DNA of 5,158 nucleotides, from contig DTSG01000067.1 of the NCBI GenBank assembly GCA_012965455.1, positions 1 to 5,158 on the forward strand. Reading direction: 5' to 3'. Positions 1 through 5,158 of the stretch are shown one piece after another (position 1 is the stretch's first letter; each line of letters opens with the position of its first letter). Below the pieces are notes generated by a model that did not search any database, was not told where the DNA came from, and saw nothing but the letters and a program-made list of their open reading frames with translations. The position numbers and the translations under genes are program-made. Origin of the DNA: Planctomycetaceae bacterium. Its GTDB lineage: Bacteria > Planctomycetota > Planctomycetia > Pirellulales > Pirellulaceae.

Positions 1-721
1 TTTCAATGCCGGGAAAGGCGCCGTACTTACCGCCACAAGTACCAACGAACTCGATGCAACCATTATGGACGGCAGCACCCGCGCTTGTGGCGCCGCCGGC
101 GGAGTCACCACCGTCAAAAACCCTATTTCACTCGCCAGACTCGTCATGACAGAGACGCGCCACGTGTTATTAGCCGCTCACGGCGCGGACGTTTTCGCTG
201 CCAGTCTGGAACACCCGAAGATCGAGATTGTCTCTCCAGAATATTTCCGTACGGAGCATCAAGTAAAGCGACTAAAGCGAACTCAAGAACAAGCTCGTTT
301 GACGGACACGGAAAAAATGGGCACCGTCGGTTGCGTTGCCCTAGATTGCCGCGGAAACATCGCCGCTGGTACGTCAACCGGGGGATTGGTCAACAAGAAA
401 CATGGCCGTATTGGCGATTCGCCAATCGTCGGAGCGGGTACTTTTGCGGATAACCGTACCTGTGGAATTTCCTGCACCGGAGTGGGCGAAGACTTTATTC
501 GAAACGCAGTTGCCTACGATGTGACGGCGCGGATGCTCTACAAACGACAGCGGATGGAAAAGGCGGTCGAAGATATTTTGCGTCGCGAAGACTATCCGGT
601 CCGCGGCGGTATGATAGGGATCGACCACAAGGGGCGGATTACCATGCAATTCAATACTGCCGGTATGTCTCGAGCAGCGGCTGACTCAAGTGGTTTACGC
701 TATATCAAGATTGGAAAATAA
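1..721 (+). CDS. Isoaspartyl peptidase / L-asparaginase (plant-type Ntn-hydrolase), 5'-truncated by the window edge
   Basis: This enzyme family cleaves isoaspartyl dipeptides and L-asparagine after autoproteolysis into alpha and beta chains. The open frame runs in from the left edge (first whole codon at base 2), and 239 residues are visible. From the spacing to the catalytic Thr, about 70 N-terminal residues are missing if the protein resembles E. coli IaaA. The frame opens with FNAGKGAVLT, and the family motif ELDATIMDG follows. The autocleavage site is MGTVGCVALD, with the nucleophile Thr encoded at 323-325. Taking that Thr as T179 of E. coli IaaA, the substrate-binding residues fall in exact register: Arg at +28 and Asp at +31 in GRIGDSP, and Thr-Gly at +51/+52 in CTGVGE. 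All active-site parts visible here are intact. The stop TAA overlaps the ATG of the next gene, so the two are probably co-transcribed and translationally coupled. No signal peptide can be assessed because the N-terminus is absent. Confidence 0.95.
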   Translation, partial: FNAGKGAVLTATSTNELDATIMDGSTRACGAAGGVTTVKNPISLARLVMTETRHVLLAAHGADVFAASLEHPKIEIVSPEYFRTEHQVKRLKRTQEQARLTDTEKMGTVGCVALDCRGNIAAGTSTGGLVNKKHGRIGDSPIVGAGTFADNRTCGISCTGVGEDFIRNAVAYDVTARMLYKRQRMEKAVEDILRREDYPVRGGMIGIDHKGRITMQFNTAGMSRAAADSSGLRYIKIGK

Positions 722-723
722 TG
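719..723 (+). promoter_or_regulatory. TAATG stop/start overlap (translational coupling junction)
   Basis: The stop codon TAA (719-721) of the isoaspartyl peptidase shares its last A with the ATG (721-723) of the serine hydrolase. The only Shine-Dalgarno-like sequence is a weak GGAAAA at 714-719, directly against the start. Initiation probably depends on ribosomes terminating on the upstream gene. The overlap is seen directly; the coupling is inferred. Confidence 0.7.
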
Positions 724-1878
724 TCGGTACCTAGTGATCGTTACAGCAAACCTATCATCCGTTTTCACACCTTTCAGCTACTGCTAACTTCACTCGTCTT
801 TTTGGGCTCCCCTAGTTTCTTGGTGGGGCAGCAGGAATCGCTCGAAGACGCTGTTCAGACCGCAGTAAAAATGGAAGCTGAAAGGCAAAATGCCGTGGGT
901 GTCGCGGTCGGTGTGCTAATCGACGGTAAAATAGCATTTTATATCTGTACCGGCTATCAAGACCAAGAAGCACACATCCCTGTTTCACGCTCAACCATGT
1001 TCCGCTGGGCGTCCATCTCTAAGTCGCTGACTGCGATCACGTTGTTGCAGTTAGCTGAGCAGGAGATCCTTTCCCTTGATCAAACAGTCAACCATTTCTT
1101 AGTCAACTACCCTGCGCAGCAAACCAGTGACGGTAAATCCCATGAGATCACCCTTGAGCAACTCTTGACACATCAGAGTGGTATCGTCCATTACACAAAT
1201 GGCGTCGTCAAAGGTACTCCGCGAAGCTATTTGCGGCCACACCCGTACAGACATGTTCAGTTGGCGCTTAACGGTTTCAATCAATCATTATTAGTACATG
1301 TGCCCGGCACCGCTTATTCCTACACAACGCGAGGTTATATCTTGCTAAGTGCCATCGTCGAACAGACAACTGACCGACCTTTTCATATACAGGTAGATCG
1401 CATGATCGCGAAACCACTCGGGATGAATACACTACAACCGGATTATCAATGGAAACGCATTCAGAACCGCGCTGTTGGCTACCGTAAATTGACGACAGGT
1501 AAAATCGTCCCTTCCTCTGATACCGACGTAAGCTGGAAACTCGGAGGCGGCGGGTTTATTTCCAACATTGATGACTTAGCAAAATTCGCCGAGGGACTCC
1601 TCCAACGCAAACTTGTAAGCCAAGAGACGCAAACGATGATGTTTACTCGACGCGCAATTGCAGATGGTACAACAACAAACTATGGACTTGGATTTCAATC
1701 CCAAGAGCTCAACGGCCGGCAAACAGTTGGCCATGGCGGATCACAAGAAAAGACAAAGACTCGCCTTGCTATCGATCTAGAGTCGAACTCTGGCGTGGTA
1801 TTAATGAGTAACAGCGAATACGTGGATACGGCAAAGTTCGCAGAAGCCATCTTCAAGGCGATCGCCGACAATCGCTGA
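721..1878 (+). CDS. Exported serine hydrolase of the class C beta-lactamase / penicillin-binding-protein fold
   Basis: A 385-residue member of the beta-lactamase-related serine hydrolases (class C, esterase EstB, DD-peptidase and LACTB-like group). Residues 1-16 are polar and mildly basic, and residues 17-36 are hydrophobic, giving a likely Sec signal peptide or membrane anchor. The cleavage site is unclear, as no AxA is present. The catalytic motif SISK holds nucleophile S98 and base K101. The family motif LLTHQSGI is at 149-155 region. The second motif, usually YxN before GY, reads Y201-T-T ahead of GYILLSAIVE, which resembles the YST form of LACTB-like proteins more than classical AmpC. 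The third motif is H338-G-G in VGHGG, replacing KTG. A GGGGFISNIDDLAKFAEGLL block at about 275-294 is also typical of the family. The substrate cannot be read from the sequence: peptidase, esterase or amidase are all possible, and antibiotic hydrolysis is not implied. It is complete and coupled to the upstream peptidase gene. Confidence 0.92.
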   Translation: MSVPSDRYSKPIIRFHTFQLLLTSLVFLGSPSFLVGQQESLEDAVQTAVKMEAERQNAVGVAVGVLIDGKIAFYICTGYQDQEAHIPVSRSTMFRWASISKSLTAITLLQLAEQEILSLDQTVNHFLVNYPAQQTSDGKSHEITLEQLLTHQSGIVHYTNGVVKGTPRSYLRPHPYRHVQLALNGFNQSLLVHVPGTAYSYTTRGYILLSAIVEQTTDRPFHIQVDRMIAKPLGMNTLQPDYQWKRIQNRAVGYRKLTTGKIVPSSDTDVSWKLGGGGFISNIDDLAKFAEGLLQRKLVSQETQTMMFTRRAIADGTTTNYGLGFQSQELNGRQTVGHGGSQEKTKTRLAIDLESNSGVVLMSNSEYVDTAKFAEAIFKAIADNR

Positions 1879-1948
1879 ATTTCTCCCTGAGAAACGACTG
1901 CCGACGCACACCGTTTATCGGCAATACGACAATTGCTACCGAATCCAC
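1879..1948. other. Convergent intergenic gap between the serine hydrolase and ssb
   Basis: Seventy bases separate the two converging stop codons. The only structure seen is TGCCGA (1899-1904) facing TCGGCA (1918-1923) across a 13-nt loop, with no T-tract on either side. That is too weak to call a terminator, although both genes must end their transcripts here or nearby. Confidence 0.5.
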
Positions 1949-2359
1949 CTAAAACGGAATGTCGTCAACCGCCATCGCCTCAACTAACTCCGGTTCGGCT
2001 TTTCCGTTTCCGTTTTCGATACTCGTTTCGGTTTTATTTCCCACGAAACTAAACTCTGTTCCTCGCACTTTGAGCTTCGAAAAGTTCTTGCCATCCTTCT
2101 CCCAGCGATCAAGTTGAAGCGCTCCTTCGATCAAAATGGGCGAACCCTTTTTAAAGTATTGGGCGATTACTTCCGCTTTGCGATTCCAAAACGTAACGTC
2201 CACAAATTGAATTGCGTCAACCCATTCCCCATTAGCCCCCAGACGCCGCTCATTGATGGCGATCCCCAAGTCCGTTACGGAATTCCCTCCGCTCGTCGTG
2301 CGTAGGTCAACATCCCTCGTCAATCGCCCCATAATTATCACTTTGTTAAAACTACTCAT
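1949..2359 (-). CDS. ssb: Single-stranded DNA-binding protein
   Basis: SSB coats single-stranded DNA in replication, recombination and repair, and recruits partner enzymes through its acidic C-terminal tip. The 136-residue product has the N-terminal OB fold (about residues 3-108). It starts SSFNKVIIMGRLTRDVDLR and contains the family signature VDVTFWNRKAE with W58, YFKKGSPILIEGAL (68-81), and W86 in LQLDRWEKDGK. These correspond to aromatic and loop positions that stack on DNA in E. coli SSB. A short variable linker (about 109-129) leads to the canonical tip DDIPF. It is shorter than E. coli SSB (178 aa), mostly in the linker. The ATG at 2357-2359 is chosen because GGAGG lies 7 nt upstream. 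An in-frame upstream ATG at 2381-2383 would add eight residues that the family lacks. There is no rpsF or rpsR neighbour, so this is a solitary ssb and may be a second copy. Its leader is interrupted by the palindromic element at 2393-2533. Confidence 0.96.
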   Translation of the reverse strand: MSSFNKVIIMGRLTRDVDLRTTSGGNSVTDLGIAINERRLGANGEWVDAIQFVDVTFWNRKAEVIAQYFKKGSPILIEGALQLDRWEKDGKNFSKLKVRGTEFSFVGNKTETSIENGNGKAEPELVEAMAVDDIPF

Positions 2360-2366
2360 TATCAAT

Positions 2367-2371
2367 CCTCC
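2367..2371 (-). promoter_or_regulatory. Shine-Dalgarno of ssb (decides the start)
   Basis: On the minus strand, GGAGG within ACGGAGGATTGATAATG lies 7 nt before the ATG at 2359. It overlaps the codons of the longer N-terminal alternative and so favours the shorter SSB. Confidence 0.85.
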
Positions 2372-2392
2372 GTAAAAAAACAATTACCTCAC

Positions 2393-2430
2393 TACTTAAG
2401 AGAATGAGGTAGGCAGATTTCCGGAATATT
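2393..2430 (+). repeat. Left terminal inverted repeat (perfect 12 bp, imperfect to 38 bp)
   Basis: The perfect tip is 2393-2404 and the imperfect extension runs to 2430. It includes the palindrome TTCCGGAA at 2419-2426. The mate is 2496-2533 in inverse orientation. Confidence 0.75.
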
Positions 2431-2495
2431 ATCGAAAGAAATCTTAAATACGCGGGTTCTGTCACCGGCACTGTCAATTACAACTTTCTTGCCAG

Positions 2496-2533
2496 AATTT
2501 TTCGGAAAAATGGGGGCGGCGTTCTCTTAAGTA
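2496..2533 (-). repeat. Right terminal inverted repeat (perfect 12 bp, imperfect to 38 bp)
   Basis: The perfect tip is 2522-2533 and the inward extension ends at 2496. It carries the short symmetric block TTTTTCGGAAAAA at 2498-2510, which corresponds to the TTCCGGAA block of the left end. A further copy of the 7-mer TTAAGAG lies just outside at 2564-2570. Confidence 0.75.
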
Positions 2534-2598
2534 ATAGAGGGGCGTCCAATTTATGCATTCCCATTAAGAGCTGGTTTTTGGAAGAAAGCAGAAGTATC

Positions 2599-2898
2599 AT
2601 GAAGACGACCGAAATAGAGACCATTCCTATGATTAGCGAATCCTGTATAAAGGCGGTAGCCGAAGCAGGGTTTCGTGAGAGCATGTCGAAGTACGCGATA
2701 CATGGGTATGAAATGTTGGACGCGGAAAACATCGAGATCGGTCTGTGGATCGACAGCGTCGCGCGACATGTATTTGGCAATGCGGAAATCAATCTCAGTG
2801 ACGAATACCGTAGCTATTTTCAATTTGCCTGGGCCGCCCATGCTGTAATGCTGTACAACGTCATCTCAGCGCAAATCGAGGGTAATGCATTAGAGTGA
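2599..2898 (+). CDS. Small protein of unknown function (99 aa)
   Basis: I do not recognise this protein. It is 99 residues, acidic, and probably mainly helical. There is no signal peptide, no convincing membrane segment and no cysteine pair (a single Cys near residue 15). The C-terminal half is rich in aromatics and alanine (YRSYFQFAWAAHAVMLYNVI, about 71-90) and may be an amphipathic helix. It is judged real because it is open for its whole length with codon choice like its neighbours, and because it lies between ssb and the sigma gene where no other frame makes a credible protein. The ATG at 2599 is preferred; a TTG at 2578 in the same frame would add seven residues. The only Shine-Dalgarno-like sequence is GGAAGAA at 2580-2586, 12 nt before the ATG. 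It is divergent from ssb across the palindromic element and convergent with the sigma gene. Confidence 0.65.
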   Translation: MKTTEIETIPMISESCIKAVAEAGFRESMSKYAIHGYEMLDAENIEIGLWIDSVARHVFGNAEINLSDEYRSYFQFAWAAHAVMLYNVISAQIEGNALE

Positions 2899-2950
2899 CT
2901 GAATATTGCCCGTTCTTCAAAATACGGACCTATACATCGCTGAACTGTCC
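2899..2950. other. Short convergent gap, no visible terminator
   Basis: Fifty-two bases separate the stop of the small plus-strand gene from the stop of the minus-strand sigma gene. I see no stem-loop followed by a T-run on either strand. Confidence 0.5.
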
Positions 2951-3559
2951 TCACTCCCCCTGCGACACTCGCTGTCGCAACGACTCTATTGCCGATTGAA
3001 AACGATCGTGCGCTGTGGACAAGGGTATTCCGTATTCGCGACTTAGCTCATCAAACGTCATATCTAAAAACAGATGGCCATTAACAATACATTGCAACGA
3101 TTCGTCAAGAGAGTCAAGTTCTGTCATAACCAATTGCAGCACTTCATGTTCCGCGGCGTAGTGGTCCTCAGACAACTCGACAACGTCCGGCACATCCGGC
3201 ATGATATCGACTCGACGTTTTTTGAATTCATCAAGCATCGCCCAACGAAAATGTGTACATGCTGTGGCAAAGAAATGATGACGATCTGCTATTTCGTCGT
3301 TGCCCATCCTTACCTGTAACTTCTCATATACCCCGCTGATCAACTCATCGGGATTTTCGATACTCGAATTTGGAAACGTTGCCAGCACTCGAGCCGCTGT
3401 TTCCCGCAGGGTTATAAGAACCGCTTTCCATAATTGCTCCTGATGGTCGGGATCACCGCTGCCAGCGTTTTGAATCAGTAGTGTAATTGAGCCGCATCCC
3501 GTTTCTCTAACCGGACGAAGTTGGTCAATTACAGAATCAAACGGATTTGGCTGCGGCAT
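2951..3559 (-). CDS. ECF-type RNA polymerase sigma factor (Sigma70_ECF-like, planctomycete type)
   Basis: A 202-residue alternative sigma factor that would direct RNA polymerase to a dedicated promoter set. Region 2 spans about residues 38-117. It begins EQLWKAVLITLRETAARVL, continues with IENPDELISGVYEKL (67-81, the region 2.1/2.2 core-binding helix), and ends in RHHFFATACTHFRWAMLDEF (93-112) followed by KKRR. This matches the RAHFFAAAARAMRRILVDHARRR pattern of the PF07638-like group common in Planctomycetes. Region 4 spans about 138-198. It has LDSLDESLQCIV, then MTFDELSREYGIPLSTAHDR as the helix-turn-helix for the -35 element, and ends in a basic helix. The ATG at 3557-3559 is supported by a Shine-Dalgarno that overlaps the kinase stop codon; only two bases separate the genes. 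An upstream in-frame ATG (3661) would read 34 residues through the kinase gene and is unlikely. No anti-sigma gene is adjacent, so the kinase is the probable regulator (inference). Confidence 0.9.
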   Translation of the reverse strand: MPQPNPFDSVIDQLRPVRETGCGSITLLIQNAGSGDPDHQEQLWKAVLITLRETAARVLATFPNSSIENPDELISGVYEKLQVRMGNDEIADRHHFFATACTHFRWAMLDEFKKRRVDIMPDVPDVVELSEDHYAAEHEVLQLVMTELDSLDESLQCIVNGHLFLDMTFDELSREYGIPLSTAHDRFQSAIESLRQRVSQGE

Positions 3560-3561
3560 AT

Positions 3562-5142
3562 TCACCTCTGCTGGTGCAATAGAATAATTCGGATCTCCTG
3601 TAACGGCGTCATTCCCGACTCTAATTCCCGCGAGACATATTCGACCATCGTATGTAAACAAACCTCGGGGTCCATTCCCGCATTACCTGTGCCCAGCAAC
3701 GGAAAGGCAATACTCCTGATTCCCAGGGATTGCGCGTGATGAAAACAATCACCTAAAATACTGCGAATTAAGTCTGGCGTAGGAACAATACGTCGGTTAC
3801 CTTCGGCCGCGCCGCGTTCCGGAATCGTAATTGCATGAAAAATGAACCGATGCGAAAGCGCCCCTGCGCCCGACGGAATGACTCGCCCCGGCAAAACTGG
3901 TGCCAAGTGCCGAGTCGTTTCAAAATATTCCCTGCCCGCCGACTCTCTGATTTTCCCTGCCACGCCTGCTGTCATGGACAGCATTCCATCATCACTACTC
4001 ACCAAAACTTCACAACCATCTGCCCGCTCGACAATATCACCTTCTGCCAGCAGCAACTTCCGCCCATCACCAAAAGTCTGCACGCAATTCACGCCCCACA
4101 AAGTTTCAGCTACTTCTCTGAACTGCGGCGGTGGAGCGGACATTTTCGCCTCGGAAAAACTGTCATCTGGGGACATCGCCATACAGGCGATTTCGCTTGG
4201 CGCCGAATGCGGCCCGTCGTCGTAATATTCGTAAACGCCCATCTCACGATCGGTCGGCGGTAATTCGTCTAGGATTTCACCAAAATTTGCAAACCTATCT
4301 CGCGCCTGTTTGGCCATACAGCGTTCAATGATATCCGCCACGTCCTTGTCCAAATTTGGATTTCGTGATCGCGGAGATTCCAAAATCTCCATGCGATGTT
4401 TATAGACAACCTCCACAAAATCAATGCCCTCAAACGGCGGAGTTCCGGTCAGTAAATGATAAAACGTAGCGCCAAAACTATATACGTCGTTTCTCAAATC
4501 CACGATCGTCGAATCAAAGCCTTGTTCCGGTGACATGTAATGCGGAGTGCCCAGCATTTGCCCAGCTTTGGTCAGCGCCCGACCGGTCACAGAACGCTCT
4601 CCATTGGGAACAGCAATTGCCAGCCCAAAATCGAGTAACTTCACTGAGTTATCCTCGGCTGCAACAATTAAATTGGCTGGCTTAATATCACGATGTACAA
4701 TACCACGCTCTGTCGCGGCGATCATCGCTAGGCACACTTGACGCATCCATGGAATCCCGTCTTGCGTCGCCTGGGGGGTTCCTTTGTTACTTGCGATCAC
4801 ATCGCTCAAGTACCGGCCTTCAATGTACTCCATCACAATCGCTGCTTCCGAATGAAATTCATCTCCGTTATCAAAAAACGCGAGTTGCCGCACAATATGC
4901 TCTGATTCCAGTTGCTGAAGTAACTTAGACTCGCGTACGAATCGTTCCAGTGACTCACCTGGCTTGATTATCTTTACAGCGACGTCAAACTCCTGCTGAC
5001 CGTCATCCGCAAGATACACATGTGACGTCGCTCCAGCGCCAATTTCACGAATGCATCGATAACGCTTGGGAATCCATTCTGGAAAACTGTACGACACGTG
5101 TAATGCTCTTAACCTCGCAACTAACGCATTTAGGTCTGACAT
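3562..5142 (-). CDS. Ser/Thr protein kinase fused to a C-terminal macro domain
   Basis: A 526-residue soluble fusion. The kinase domain (about 28-292) has a glycine loop GAGATSHV (35-42), VAVK with K57, likely alphaC Glu E71, catalytic HRDIKPAN (H150-N157, D152), DFG (171-173), and GTPHYMSPE (198-206) with further conserved D219 and R282. All catalytic residues are present, so it should be active. The segment between DFG and GTP holds S184, T186 and T191 as possible activation-loop sites. A linker rich in Ser, Pro and Met follows (about 300-345), without a membrane segment. The C-terminal part (about 352-525) reads as a macro domain: EGDIVERADGCEVLVSSDD, then GVAGKI (393-398), IFHAITI (434-440), and SIAFPLLGTGNAGM (477-490), the phosphate-binding loop. 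Macro domains bind ADP-ribose or related nucleotides, and some remove ADP-ribose from proteins. The first loop differs from the usual NAAN, so activity is open. The ATG at 5142 is the last in view; the frame stays open to the edge with no clear Shine-Dalgarno, so an upstream start is possible. Confidence 0.9.
   Translation of the reverse strand: MSDLNALVARLRALHVSYSFPEWIPKRYRCIREIGAGATSHVYLADDGQQEFDVAVKIIKPGESLERFVRESKLLQQLESEHIVRQLAFFDNGDEFHSEAAIVMEYIEGRYLSDVIASNKGTPQATQDGIPWMRQVCLAMIAATERGIVHRDIKPANLIVAAEDNSVKLLDFGLAIAVPNGERSVTGRALTKAGQMLGTPHYMSPEQGFDSTIVDLRNDVYSFGATFYHLLTGTPPFEGIDFVEVVYKHRMEILESPRSRNPNLDKDVADIIERCMAKQARDRFANFGEILDELPPTDREMGVYEYYDDGPHSAPSEIACMAMSPDDSFSEAKMSAPPPQFREVAETLWGVNCVQTFGDGRKLLLAEGDIVERADGCEVLVSSDDGMLSMTAGVAGKIRESAGREYFETTRHLAPVLPGRVIPSGAGALSHRFIFHAITIPERGAAEGNRRIVPTPDLIRSILGDCFHHAQSLGIRSIAFPLLGTGNAGMDPEVCLHTMVEYVSRELESGMTPLQEIRIILLHQQR
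3563..3569 (-). promoter_or_regulatory. Shine-Dalgarno of the sigma gene, overlapping the kinase stop codon
   Basis: The minus strand reads AGAGGTGAATATG. The anti-SD match GAGGTGA contains the TGA stop (3564-3562) of the kinase gene, and the ATG at 3559 follows after two bases. This fixes the sigma start and suggests termination-reinitiation coupling, which would keep kinase and sigma synthesis proportional. Confidence 0.8.
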
Positions 5143-5158
5143 TTCAACTGGCGGGGAG

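Larger units (their letters stand above)
2393..2533. mobile_element. MITE-like palindromic element with TA-bounded terminal inverted repeats
   Basis: The 141-bp segment has perfect 12-bp inverted ends, TACTTAAGAGAA (2393-2404) and TTCTCTTAAGTA (2522-2533). Read inward from each end without gaps, the first 36 bases after the TA match at 25 of 36 positions by my hand alignment. This includes a second conserved block, CA..TTTCCG, at the same distance from both ends. A weaker match (12 of 21) continues toward the centre, so most of the element could fold into one long imperfect hairpin. Outermost TA dinucleotides fit the TA target duplication of Tc1/mariner-IS630 family transposition. No transposase is encoded, which fits a non-autonomous miniature element. 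It lies 33 bp upstream of the ssb ATG and 65 bp upstream of the small plus-strand gene, so it must supply or separate their promoters. Alternatives are a structured leader RNA or a large operator. The symmetry is seen directly; the mobile nature is inferred and depends on finding other copies. Confidence 0.6.

Noticed and set aside
721..1878. Annotating the serine hydrolase as an antibiotic resistance beta-lactamase
   Set aside because: Only the fold motifs are shared; the second and third motifs are of the LACTB/esterase type and the family is functionally broad.
1899..1923. Six-base stem TGCCGA/TCGGCA as a terminator between the convergent genes
   Set aside because: The loop is 13 nt and there is no T-tract on either strand; a stem this short is expected by chance.
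2360..2383. Longer SSB starting at the ATG at 2383
   Set aside because: The eight extra residues are absent from the family and the GGAGG motif lies inside them, placed correctly for the ATG at 2359.
2428..2477. A sigma70-type promoter for ssb built from TTGACA (2477-2472) with TATTTA or GATAAT
   Set aside because: The spacer to TATTTA is 21 bp and to GATAAT is much longer, outside the usual 16-19 bp; kept only as a possibility in the findings.
2478..2841. Minus-strand open frames opposite the small unknown gene
   Set aside because: Their translations show no family motif, have no ribosome-binding site I could see, and one runs into the palindromic element; they are best explained as antisense frames of the 2599-2898 gene.
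3560..3661. Longer sigma factor starting at the ATG at 3661
   Set aside because: The 34 added residues are only another frame of the macro domain coding sequence, and the internal ATG has a strong, well-spaced Shine-Dalgarno.
2951..5142. Calling the kinase-macro/sigma operon an anti-phage defence system
   Set aside because: Both kinases and macro domains occur in defence loci, but no nuclease, helicase, NADase, toxin or integrase is visible nearby; the adjacent sigma factor points to transcriptional signalling instead.

Overview
The window looks like chromosomal DNA from a planctomycete (Pirellulales-like). The main evidence is a Ser/Thr protein kinase gene immediately followed by an ECF-type sigma factor of the subgroup built around an 'R-HFFA-A-x-x-R-x-L-D' region 2, a gene pairing known to be abundant in Planctomycetes. 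Base composition is balanced and nothing points to a plasmid or phage. The phylum assignment is inference from gene content only.

Layout, left to right. (1) 1-721, + strand: the 3' three quarters of an isoaspartyl peptidase/L-asparaginase (Ntn-hydrolase), cut by the window edge. (2) 721-1878, + strand: an exported class C beta-lactamase-fold serine hydrolase, overlapping the previous gene by one base (TAATG). (3) 1949-2359, - strand: a single-stranded DNA-binding protein (SSB) with a good Shine-Dalgarno and a DDIPF tail, convergent with gene 2. (4) 2393-2533: a 141-bp near-palindrome with 12-bp perfect ends that begin and end in TA, resembling a MITE (non-autonomous element) of the Tc1/mariner-IS630 type. 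It sits in the divergent promoter region of ssb. (5) 2599-2898, + strand: a 99-residue protein I do not recognise. (6) 2951-3559, - strand: the ECF sigma factor. (7) 3562-5142, - strand: a kinase fused to a C-terminal macro (ADP-ribose-binding-type) domain. Its stop codon lies inside the Shine-Dalgarno of the sigma gene.

How they fit together. Genes 6 and 7 form one compact signalling operon: a soluble kinase that also carries a possible ADP-ribose/NAD-metabolite sensor or hydrolase domain, co-translated with a sigma factor that lacks any visible anti-sigma gene. The simplest reading is that the kinase controls the sigma factor by phosphorylation, with the macro domain as an added input or output; this is inference. 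Genes 1 and 2 form a separate two-gene hydrolase unit. The most notable items are the kinase-macro/sigma module and the palindromic element in the ssb leader.
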